Both the position numbers and the translations under genes were made by a program. The notes under the pieces were generated by a model, which searched no databases, was not told the DNA's origin, and saw only the letters and a list, made by a program, of their open reading frames with translations. A stretch of DNA of 64,000 bases from assembly GCA_963942565.1 (NCBI GenBank), contig OZ012698.1:33415551-33479550 (forward strand), given 5' to 3'. This stretch comes from Maea johnstoni (taxonomy: Eukaryota; Annelida; Polychaeta; Spionida; Magelonidae). Positions within the stretch are counted from its first letter, which is position 1. Every line of letters begins with the position of its first letter. Positions 13,188-64,000 of the stretch are shown here, one piece after another.

Positions 13188-13879
13188 TTAACCCTTATGC
13201 TGCTAGTGGCTAATTATACAAAATGATGCAAAAAATCCTGAAAAATGTCTGAAACCCTGGCATATGGGTACTTATCTGAGAGTACACAGAGAGCTATCCA
13301 ATGAATACCAGCATGACAGGATACCAATACAAAATGATACAAAAAATCCTGAAAAATGTCTGAAACCCTGGCATATGGGTACTCATCTGAGTACTCAGAG
13401 AGCTATCCAATGAATACCAGCATGACAGGGTTTAGATGTGTCCTTGTGCTTTGGACGGAAGTAGACGCAGCAGAAGGGTTAATGTTTTTAACCCATTAGT
13501 GCTCACAGTGGCCATAACCAGTCTGACAATTTTGATGAAGTCTTTCAAGCGAAGGCAAAGTTTGGAAATATTTGAGAGATAAAACTTGATTAAAACACCA
13601 CCAACAACCCTCCTTTGAATATTTGTGAAAGAAATTCTTTATTTAAGCATTAATGGGTTTACCTTCTTAACCCTTATGCTGGTGGTGGCTAATTTGGCCA
13701 ATACAAAATGATGCAAAAAAACTGATACACGACTGAACCCTTAACACATGGGTACTCATCTAACAGTTCTCTGCAATAGCTTTCCAATGAATACTAACAT
13801 TACAGGGTCTAGTTGGTTTTCAAAAATCTTTGTGTCATTGTGCTTTGGACGAAAGTAGCCTCAGCATTGGAAGGGTTAA
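13188..13879. mobile_element. Cluster of three TTAA-flanked MITEs
   Basis: Three adjacent non-autonomous elements begin TTAACCC and most end GGGTTAA: 13188-13482 (family A, with an internal duplication of about 115 bp), 13488-13661 (family B, starting TTAACCCATTAGTGCT and ending in the complement) and 13667-13879 (family A, ending CATTGGAAGGGTTAA). TTAA target duplications plus CCC...GGG ends are the hallmark of the piggyBac superfamily; that assignment is inference. They lie directly downstream of the MAO stop codon. Confidence 0.75.
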
Positions 13880-13909
13880 GCATAAATGGGTCAACCTTTT
13901 AAAGATTTA

Positions 13910-44157
<30,248 letters not shown>

Positions 44158-45320
44158 GTTGCGATGTGATAGGTTGAGCGTGTAATTTGATGTGCAAGTA
44201 ATACTGCAATTATCACCTTTATGAATAGGCCAGGTCTACTTAGGATCGCCTCCTGGAACACCTCCTAAGCCGGGGAAACCCTACAGTAAAGTGGCTGACA
44301 CCTCACACATGTCTATGACCTTTGAACCGGTGACCCTAGGAAAACGTCCTTGACCTTGACCCCAAAAATATCCAACATGGAAGAAGACGAGAGAAATATT
44401 TAAGGTATTTGATCTATTACATCGATTCATGACCAAACTAGACAATATTCTCCAATGAGATTTCGCATGTATTATGAATAGGTATCCTCCTAGTACTTGC
44501 AGTATGTTTTATATACCTCTGTTTTATATTAGTTGCGATTATAGTCAAATTGTGAGTCGAAATTTGGGTCTGAAAATCTCGGTCCATTCATTTTGTGCTC
44601 GAATCCTTATTTGGAATGTAAACAAACATCTTCTTCTTCTTCTTCCAATACATGTCAACGTCAACTTGCTGACGGCTCTGACATGGAAATAGGGGTTTCG
44701 CGCAGCGTTAAAAAACTGTACAGATAAAAGATAATTCTAAGAATTAACTAGGCTACTCTAGGCAGGGGTGCGACACCCTGACACTGGTACAGCAGTGGAG
44801 TACCTCCAACATTGAACAATGTTATCATATTCTGCCAAATTATATCTTCAATTTTAACTATAAGAATTCATTCTTAACTGGAGACACAATTAGCTTATGC
44901 ATTTGTTTTAATGACCAATCTCTCAGAGTATAGACGAGTTTGATTGACGTTTTTGACATTTGATGAGGGACCTGTCAAAGAGTCACTGTCAGGAAGAAAA
45001 GTGGGAGGGGCCATTTTGACATTTTTACATGTGATATAAAATTATCAACTAAATGCAATCAGTAGATAGAGCATACAGCTCTGGCCAATCTTTATTATCC
45101 CATACACGGTAACACCAGCTGTTTTGCTGTTCAGATCTCACAGGAGTTCTAAACTTGGTTGCCAGCACCACATTGGCTTAGCATCCAGACTGGGGGGATG
45201 ATCATTACGCCCATTGCTGCGCATAACAATTTGGAGATTGCACTTGCTGCATCAGACTGAAAAATACATTTAATACTCATTGTTTTGAGTTGGCTCTCAT
45301 GCTAGTCCTTCCTAACCGGA

Positions 45321-45513
45321 CATGTTGTACTTTGCGACCTCAATTCTGGTAGTATCAGAATTGTTTATCACATGTTGCTGATTGTCGCAATTCTAGAGCT
45401 TACCAGCCAGAATTGTCCAACTATACAATTCGGGTACGTACTACTTGTAGAATTGCAAAATTATCTCAACAATTCTGGTACGTACCGGAATTGAGGTCGC
45501 AAAGTACAACATG
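45321..45513. mobile_element. Hairpin MITE, 193 bp
   Basis: Ends CATGTTGTACTTTGCGACCT and its exact complement; the interior repeats 'aattctgg' and 'ccagaatt'. Non-coding palindromic element, superfamily unknown. Confidence 0.8.
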
Positions 45514-46072
45514 ACCTGCAATTCTGCCATCTTTGTTTTGAATTCAAATGCCTTAAACCAAAATGGCACTGCAAGGCCTATATTCAGTGGTTCATTATTT
45601 ACAGGGTTTTCCAATAGTCACATTGTCACTCACCCACCAGCTTGTGACAGAGGCTTCAAAATGTGGGACTAGACAAAACCTTTAACCGCTGGTAAACTCA
45701 GGAAATTAGAAACATTGTACATGTAATAGACCAAATGAGTCTTTTCACTTGCATTTTTAAATGCATATTGTATTTAATAGAAAATGTGTTAACTACCATT
45801 ATTGTGATAGACTGCTGCTTCTTCTACCGGTTACTTGTCAACATCATTATATTGAAGGCTCTGATATAAAGGATAACTTGGTTTGCGCATATGAACCACA
45901 CAATTAAAACTGCACAGCTTAAAATTTATGAATCCTTTGTTTACTTAGTACTTTTTACACATAGTCCAGCATTAATTGGGAATCAGTCCTAATTCTTTCT
46001 GCTATTTGTAACATTCATAATATCACCAGACTTGTATATATAGAATTGTAACAAGTTATGTCCACTGTATAC

Positions 46073-46491
46073 TAGTGGTGAGTCGAGCGCTCGAAAGCTC
46101 GAGTATTCGCTCGTTCCTCCCGAGATTTTTGATCGCTCGAAACAAGTTTTACAAGCTTGAAAAAAAACGAGCTTGTTACCATATAAAACAGCTGATCAAT
46201 GGCGGCCGATGGCGTGTGGAAACAATCTTCACACGCTGACTTTGGCGGTCAACAACAGCAAGAATATCATTTCCCCCCATTTCGTTGTGGAAAGAGAAGT
46301 ATGATTTAAAACCAAATTGCGCCACAGCATACGCCGGCACATGCCAGGCACGCATACAGTGTACCATGGCATTGAGAATCGGTGCACCAGAAAATGGCGT
46401 AATACGTAATTATGATGCAATAAACTCGAGGCTCGCTCGGCCATTATGGCCGAGCGCTTGAGTCAAAATTTTGGGACGATTCCCATCACTA
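46073..46491. mobile_element. hAT-like MITE, 419 bp
   Basis: Ends TAGTGGTGAGTCGAGCGCTC and, inverted, TAGTGATGGGAATCG. 'gtatac' occurs on both flanks, offset by one base, suggesting an imperfect target duplication. The GC-rich interior carries several cgagcgctcg-like palindromes and open frames on one strand without known domains. Confidence 0.65.
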
Positions 46492-47779
46492 AGTATACAA
46501 TATAGGATTTATCCCTTTTCCCATTTCTTCCCTCATTACTGCTATTTAAAACTATGATGATATTGCCAGGCTTGCATATGTTGTAAGAATGTATACCCAC
46601 AGTATACAATATCACCTGTTTACTACAATTTTGTCTTCCCAGTTAAAGGGAGTCGCTGCTCCCAGATTCCGCATATCCTGTCACTTTTTGCCAGTTTGGA
46701 TTTAGTTCTGACAATTCAATGGTCATTTATATTTACTTGAAATTCCAAGAAAAGAGTTTGAATAATGTGAGTCAATGCATGCCCTCAGAAAAGCTGGTGT
46801 CAGAATTTGTCCTTTCTTTGGAAGTCCGGGAAAATAAATCTCTGCTTAGTCTCACATTGATTAGGAATTTCCTATCCAAATTTTTTAATCCTCTTTGTAA
46901 CTTTCATGATATTAGCAGACTTTTCAGGTATTGTAACAGGGGTTAGGCTTCGGTTAAAAACCTGAAGAGACCACCAGACTTCAGATTTTCCAAGCGTCAT
47001 AGCCCCACCCAAGATCTCATAGCCCTAGTTTTCTAAATGCCTCAGTTCCACTGCAGCCCTTTCATGCACAAAACATCCATTGAAGAGCGTAAGCTATCTT
47101 TCCACTGTTCTATTGCATATTGGAATTGCACCAAAGGACAACTGATATGTCAAATGGTGTTCACTAACTGATTTCATTATTTATATTTCACTGAGCATGA
47201 CCTTAAAATTTCACTTTTCCTGTAGCCAGCTGCGCTACAAAGGCAAACATTATTTAGCCCAACACAATTTTCTGTAGCCAGCGGCTATGGGGCTAGTGGC
47301 TAGCTGGACCCCTGGTTACTGTAACACACAATGTAAGTACATGGTTCTACCCTCTTAACAATAGACAACATAGTCTTAGGCACACATTAACTGAGAATCT
47401 GCTATCCCTCATATTGTTTAAATTTGTAGCATGTATTCATTGGTTATGTACTAACTCTGTTTACACTGTATACAAAATAGGCTTTGTCCCTGACTAATAG
47501 GCAATTCTAATCCCTTCTATACAGCATATATATTGACTGTCAGCAAATTTTGGGTCAACCATAGATTATCTCACTGATAGTTCTGGACTGATGGGTAGCT
47601 ATGTAGCTGTCACTCTATTTGGGCTTAGAATCAGTGATGTTTTGGGACAAATAGGATGGGAAAAGATATGATGGGTATTGGGTAACAATATGTCGGGCGC
47701 TTGTTAACCCTTCCAATGCCATACAAGCGTGAATGCGTTTGTGATAGCATATGATCTTGAGAACCATGCATTCACATAT

Positions 47780-48490
47780 GTGTGTGAGATAATCAAATTT
47801 ATATAAGGCCTGAAAAAAGAAATTGTTTGTTTCCTGTAACAGTCTGAAAAAAAATAGGGTAGGTAGTTCGGTAAAAAAAAATATTTTGGATTTTTTTTTT
47901 GGTCAAAAATGTGTGTTTTATGCATGTTTTACGTTGATTGGGAGTTGGGAGTGCGGAAAAAACTTTAGGCTAGGGATTTTTTTGAATAAAAACTTGTTTG
48001 GGTAGGGTTACAGGAAACAAACAACTTTTTTTAGGCCTAAATAAGAGCCAGGCTTGCCAATCTAAAGGGCCCCCTCATAGCTCGAAAATGAAGGCAATTG
48101 GCTGTCAGAACGTTGTGCTCACCTCCATTCATGGTTCATTATGATATGTCACGTGGCTATGATGGAACAAAATGTTATAAGATCGTCAAACATGAACAAT
48201 CTGGCAGCCACTAGCCTGGTACTGGCTTTTGGCCAATACTCCCCATCTGGCCTAAAAAAAAGTTGTTTGTAAAAAAGTTCCTGTAACCCTACCCTAACAA
48301 GTTTTTATTCAAAAAAATCCTTACCCTAAAGTTTTTTTCGCCCTCCCTACTCCCAATCAACGAAAAACATGCCTAAAACACACGTTTTTGACCCAAAAAA
48401 ATAATGCAAAATTTTTCTTTTACCAACCTCCTACCCTTATTTTTTTTGGGACCGTTACAGGAAACAAACAATTTCTTTTTTATGGGCCTC
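47780..48490. repeat. Inverted pair of a 230-250 bp repeat
   Basis: 47790-48040 and 48245-48485 are inverted relatives. Each copy is bounded by 'gttacaggaaacaaacaa' or its complement and includes 'gggagt' and 'aataaaaacttgtttggg' blocks. The 200 bases between them are unrelated. A fragment related to its end lies at 38260-38310. Confidence 0.8.
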
Positions 48491-49593
48491 ACAATTTGGC
48501 ATTAGGCACTTGTATGAAAAATTACAATTCAGATTTGCAAGGGTTAACATTGCCACTCTACTCCAATTTGATACTAATAGTAACCCAAAACTCACATTTG
48601 GAGAGTCGGATAACATCAAGTGCGAGCGTGAGTTTACAATGTTATCTATTCTATGCCATATAGTGTGTACCATGTGTGAAGTGTTTAAGGAGTTATGACC
48701 GTGAGAATAGGGGAGGTGTTCTGTGGACTATCGATCTCATGTCTTTACACTTTGTGTGTTTTATATAAGGGGTAGTGGGGGATGTGGTAACTTACAAGAA
48801 ACCAGACAAAACACGCTTTTTATTAATTTTTCCTTTATTTTTACATACTGTGGCAGGCACCTGTGATGGTACTTAAACTTGAGAACATTGTAAAACTCCC
48901 ATTAATTTGTCATTAATCAGCCAGATTCACCCTGCAACTAGAACAGGTGACAAACAGACATTGTTGTTAGGCACTCGAGACTAGCATATATAACATGGTC
49001 TACTAGCAATGGTTACTGTATGTGGTAATAAAACTTATTACATGCTTGCCCTATATTCCTCTTGTTGAGGCCATTGATAAAAATGATATAGAGTGGAAAA
49101 AACACATATCAAGTGAAAAATTACATATCAAGTGAGAAAACAACCTTTCAAACCATATCACACGTTTAATTGTTGGCCTATTGTTGCCCCCGTGTTGAGT
49201 GTGCTTTCATGATGTCAGTCCCTCTGTTGCATGGTTCATGACATCATGGCCTGTTTCAAGATGCCTAACCTACTTCAAAATGGCGACAGCTCTGTTGGAA
49301 TCCCTGCATAGCCTAGGCCTGCCCTGGTAATATTCACAACCTTCTCTATTGCTGAGGGATACGGATTCAAGGATGAGCAGACAAAACTTCTGTCGCCTCA
49401 TTTACGCATGCTCTTCAATGTGTGATAGAGTGCTCATGCACACACGACAGCAAACCACGAGTAAGCCGCCGCAACTGTGATTATATATTTATGTAATAAA
49501 CAGGTTACATAACTTTTCTTGATTTGTTTCCTTAAGTATATATATATGAGCATGTAATGATTTGTTTCCTTAAGTATATATATATGAGCATGT

Positions 49594-49752
49594 AATAAAC
49601 AGGTTACATAATGGTTGTGGGTGTGATATGGTTTTTATCGCTTGTGGCTGTGTGATATCACTCACTCATTCACTACGTATCGTTCGTGATATCACACAGC
49701 CGCTTGCGATAAAAACCATATCACACCCACAACCATTAAGTAACCTATTTAT
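49594..49752. mobile_element. Near-perfect hairpin upstream of NALCN
   Basis: Arms of about 75 bases: 'ggttgtgggtgtgatatggt' followed by 'ttttatcgc', complementary to 49690-49737. The centre is near 49675. Two copies of a 54 bp direct repeat ('gatttgtttccttaagtata') precede it. A palindromic MITE is the simplest reading; it lies 240 bases before the first NALCN exon seen here. Confidence 0.8.
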
Positions 49753-49990
49753 AATAAGCGCATTAGCTACAGGCGACCGGGAATCATTCACACATGGTTG
49801 CTATAGCGAAGGGTCAACATTCTCCATGATAAAGAATGGAGTTAGTCGAATTTAATCAAAGAAAGGCAGCAGGTATTAATAAAATATACATTTACAGAGA
49901 GAGCCCTTAGATTTTGGCGTTGTTGTAATGAAGAGGAACTTCTGTTCATGCTTCATAATAAATAATGAATGATTTTATATTCTGTTTCAG

Positions 49991-59977
<9,987 letters not shown>

Positions 59978-60834
59978 AAGAAAATATGTTGACTTTAATA
60001 TAATCAAACCTTGTCTTCATAAAGAATTGTCAGAAATGTGCTTTTAATACTGTCAATAAATTTGCATAGATATTATATCATCCAGAAAATGAATACCTTT
60101 GAGGGTAACTTAAAGCAATGTTTTTATAAAGGTTTACAATTATTGTATATTCTAAGAAAAATGCATATTTTTGCGTATGCATTTTATGCATTTTGAACAG
60201 CTGCATAGAACTACTATTGAAGTAGGGGTCCTCACCTATCCACTGGTACTAATAGTTTACCCATTCAAAGCAAAAGAATACCTGTCTAAAACTGCATAAA
60301 AAAAGAGCTGGTACTAAAGTATTAAAGATGTCTTATCTTTTGTTGATATGCCTTTAAATCACCAATATTCTGCGAGATGTGAGTGTTTTTTACCGCAAAT
60401 CCATCAGTAAACATACACCCCCCCCCCCCCCCATGATGTTTTCTACGGGGGTATTGCTTCAATCATACAATTGTTTCTAGGCACTAGGGACAGAGCATAG
60501 ATTATAAATAAAGTATACTGGTACTGGAATGTACCGTATCATTCTAACGGTGTGGACCCCTATATTGAAGTAGGATGAGTGGGTAGTGCAGACATGAGAG
60601 ATATATTTCCTTGCTTACTTGTGGCACATTTCTGTCTTGTAGGTTAATTGATAGAAATTTTCTTATTAAATGAAACATTGCTAGCAGAGGTATAGAAAAG
60701 GTTAAAAAATGATCTTTGTATAGTAGCACATATTTTTGTTTGAAAAAATCTCTTTATTCAAAGAACATGTAACTTAGGGAATTAAAATGAATTTTGTATG
60801 ACTTTTATACTTGTGTTTGTCAAAGAGCAAATAG

Positions 60835-62095
60835 TTCTGATACAATTCTGACATTGATCAGACAATGTTCTGACACACTGTTCTGACACTGTTCTGACAC
60901 TGTTCTGACACTTCTGGTACTGTTCAGACACTCCTCTGACACTGTTCTGACTGCGTATACATTGTTCAGACACTGATGTTGTTATGACACTTGGATCAGT
61001 CACTTCTAACATTGTTATTTCTTAAATATGACAATATACAGAAACTTATTATACTGTTTAGATGCTATTTTCCTATACTGTATAACGGGTATATTTCCCG
61101 GGACTTTTATTTCCCGAAAATTGATGTTTTCTACTTTTTCCCGTTTTTTAATTTCCCGTCCTGCACATGGCTGCACTGAGATTAAATTTACCGAAAGTGT
61201 GTGTTTTCGCTTCTGAATCTATTAGTGCAGACGAATGTTGTATGCACTGAATGTGCCGTGGTGTGCAGGACAACAAAGCCATGATAGCTCAATTGAGCTG
61301 GCACTATTGTTGTGCGCATTAATAGCAATTAGAGCAGCATAAATCCAAGTCGGACCGGTTCGTGGGCAGGTTGAGAAACTTTGTGAGTACTGCAAACAGT
61401 ACTAGAATACACTCAAATTATCAGTCCGCCTCAATTTATCCATTGAGGACCAGTTCGTGGGTAGGTTGGCAACTGTCTGTGAGAGACTGTGAGTACGGCA
61501 AACATGAGGCATAATCCCCAAACCTGCCAAGGCCGGTATAAATAAACGTCACAGAAAGCATGGCAAGTTCGTTGGATGGAAAACGTAAACGGAGATGGGA
61601 GTTATTTCATAATAATTCATATATAAATAATTACATTTTCATTCAGTTCAAAGATTCATTTATTTACAAAAAACTAGTATATATAACGTAACAAATTCAT
61701 ATCTTAACACACACTGAGAATTCAGACTCAGACACATCGTCATCTGCGAACATCGTCTGCCACACCATACCAACAAAAATGATTAAAGATAACGTTTTTA
61801 TTGTTCCCGTCTCAAACCCATTCGGTAAATTCGGGAAGATTAAGCACACGTTAACATTACCCTTTATACAGTATTTGGACACTTCATATGCTGTTCTGAC
61901 TCTGAATGACACTTTTTCTGACACAGTTCTAATGGTGTCCATCCAAGGGCCTCTGACACTTCAACTTAACTCTAACTCTGAAAATTTCTGAATTTGATCT
62001 GACAGAGTTCTTAGTTTCATTGAATCGACAAAGCTTTTTGACACTATTCTGACACTGACATTATTCTGACACTAGTGGACATTGTATGACATGCT
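60835..62095. repeat. Further TTCTGACA minisatellite clusters
   Basis: Units of about 12 bp ('actgttctgac') cluster at 60835-60990 and 61890-62095, separated by about 900 bases of other sequence. They match the repeat inside the MITE at 59627. Confidence 0.75.
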
Positions 62096-62257
62096 GCCAC
62101 TGCTGGGTTCACATATTTGGAACATGTAACTAACATTCCTTCCCCCTCTAACACGGTGTGTGAAATATCTAACAGGGAATGTCGGCAGCTCTCTCAGCAC
62201 CTGAAACCAGGCATGTCTCATTGCTAGTGACGGGATGATCACAGAATAAATATATTT

Positions 62258-62470
62258 AACCCTTATGCTGCTGGTGGCTAATTTGGCCAATATAAAATGA
62301 TGCGAAAAAAAATGAAAAATGGCAAAAACCCTGGTTCATGGGTACTTATATGAGAGTTCTCAGTGAGAGCTTTCTAATGAATACCAATATGACAGGGTTT
62401 GGATGATTATCAGAAATCTTTGCGACCTTGCGCTTTGGAAGAAATTAGCCTAATGCATTGGAGGGGTTAA
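62258..62470. mobile_element. TTAA MITE (family A)
   Basis: 'ttaacccttatgctgctggt' to 'cattggaggggttaa', closely matching 13667-13879. A partial family B end ('ttaacccattcatgcctaca') follows at 62583. Confidence 0.75.
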
Positions 62471-62774
62471 ACTGGTCAGTTTTATTTGCAAAGCGTAGCA
62501 ATTATGAATTCTGTCCTGTGGTTTGAGGTTGAAAGAGTTGCCATCATTTCCCTGTGAACCTTGAGTCCTGAGCATGTTACATTAACCCATTCATGCCTAC
62601 AGATTCCTTTTAAAATGGCATCTGCATTCTGTATATACTTTTGAAAAAGACTTTGGCAATTAAGCATTAAATCACTTTTTGAATTAGAGTTGTTCGTCAC
62701 ATCATACTGAGTATTTCTTGTATAATTTCTTTTTCACAAGATGCTTTTGTTTGGAAATAAACTGCAAATTAGTA

Positions 62775-62950
<176 letters not shown>

Positions 62951-63906
62951 CCATGAATGGATTGCAAATCTCAAGCATGACTAGACACATGTGCATTGGA
63001 ATTGTGTGGTGAACCTCCCGAAACACCTTAACATATCTTTGCGAGTTGTTCGACCTGCGGAGGTTTTAATTCTAATATATGCATAATAGAAGAAAATGAG
63101 GAATCTGATTTTGAATTTTTTTTATTGGAGTAACAAAGGTTAAAATTTGGATCAGCAACCATCCTTTATTTCTAAAAACAAAAGATTTTTTGGGAATGTT
63201 TTCAATAGGCTTTTGAGTATTTTCAGAACTTGAAATTCATTCTCTTTAAAAAAAAAAAAAAAAAATGAAACAAGGACAATTTCCTTTAAAGATACCAATT
63301 TTCCATTCCTGTCTCTGCTAATGAAGGAAAACGAAAGAAGTTCATATAAAAGCTAATCAATCAAGATTCCATATCTTGTTCTGCTTTTTCGACATCCCCA
63401 CCGACCCGGTTTTCTAATGCTAAACATAATTTTGGTCTTCTCATTTTATTATTGTAGCATGCTTGTGACTATTTTGTGTGGTTTTACTTGGGGGATTCTC
63501 CTGGAAGTGAGTTCTCTGTTTGGATTTTAAGTTTGCATTAGTTTTGTGAATATTCTTTTGCCTAATTTATTTCATTGCACTCATTGTAAAAATAAGGTTA
63601 CCTTGGAATTCTCCGTAACTTTTGGTTTAATGGTATTTAAGTCCCCTGTCCAAATACCCATCTCTCTGCACTGCCTTAATCTTGAGAAATCAATGTGCTC
63701 CTTCACATTTTGACCAATTACCCCTATGGCTGTTATATGGTCTTCATATTTGAAAGATAAATACTTTTATTGCAACTTTTCCTGTGAGTCTTGGTAAAAT
63801 ACTTGCTTATGATAAAAACTAAGAATAGCATGGAATGTTTGAACTGTGTGCATTTTAAAGTGCTCTAGTCAAATAATTACCTGCTATAGTAATGTACAGT
63901 ATACAT

Positions 63907-63911
<5 letters not shown>

Positions 63912-64000
<89 letters not shown>
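63912..64000. repeat. (TA)n microsatellite, runs off the window
   Basis: At least 89 bases of pure TA to the last base of the window. Confidence 0.95.

Larger units (their letters stand above)
44158..49990. other. Divergent MAO/NALCN intergenic region
   Basis: No gene recognised in 5.8 kb. It contains the hairpin MITEs listed separately. 44630-44645 has a (CTT)n tract. 48770-49480 is unremarkable. Confidence 0.6.

Noticed and set aside
46176-46444. Two overlapping minus-strand frames of 63 and 71 codons
   Set aside because: They fall wholly inside the hAT-like MITE and have no recognisable domain.

Overview
This is a stretch of invertebrate animal nuclear DNA: spliced genes with GT-AG introns, very long dinucleotide and trinucleotide microsatellites, and a dense cover of small DNA transposons, SINEs and fold-back elements. 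The channel gene resembles the ancestral (non-vertebrate) NALCN type. The habit of tandem repeats sitting exactly across exon-intron borders recalls what has been reported for amphioxus genes. I therefore favour a cephalochordate or other invertebrate deuterostome, but a lophotrochozoan cannot be excluded from the sequence alone.

Layout. 606-1122 (+) holds a small unrecognised gene for a basic, partly coiled-coil protein. 1.78-9.99 kb is a heavily decayed Polinton/Maverick-like fossil with long terminal inverted repeats and family-B DNA polymerase remnants. 13.91-44.16 kb (-) is a complete monoamine oxidase (MAO) gene, which I resolved into 14 coding exons with every splice phase consistent (535 aa). 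Its 11.5 kb intron 12 contains a complete intronless UDP-glucuronosyltransferase gene on the same strand (22.90-24.46 kb) and a 4.9 kb fold-back element. 49.99-59.50 kb (+) is the 5' part of a NALCN sodium-leak-channel gene: ten coding exons (539 aa) covering repeat I and repeat II through S5. The gene runs off the right edge. MAO and NALCN are divergent, with about 6 kb of MITE-rich DNA between them.

Most striking observation. In both spliced host genes, exon edges together with their splice site have been tandemly duplicated, at least six separate times. NALCN exon 10 has eight acceptor-plus-partial-exon copies at an exact 146 bp period. MAO exon 2 has thirteen extra copies at 91/96 bp. NALCN exon 5 has one extra copy at 129 bp, in frame. 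The donor side is repeated at NALCN exon 8 (decayed copies) and exon 9 (19 bp units), and a piece of MAO exon 11 is repeated beyond its donor. In the two big arrays only the last copy is joined to a donor; entering at the nearest upstream acceptor quickly meets a stop. Yet the copies of NALCN exon 10 differ almost only at synonymous positions.

The remaining DNA is mobile or repetitive: TTAA-flanked MITEs with CCC/GGG ends (more than a dozen), hAT-like MITEs (one with a perfect 8 bp target duplication inside a minisatellite), a Kolobok-like element with a THAP-domain remnant, pogo-like MITEs, tRNA-derived SINEs, long TA, GA and ATA tracts, and homopolymer G/C runs. Functionally, MAO (amine oxidation at the outer mitochondrial membrane) and UGT (glucuronidation in the ER) are both small-molecule clearance enzymes. 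Their nesting may be coincidence.
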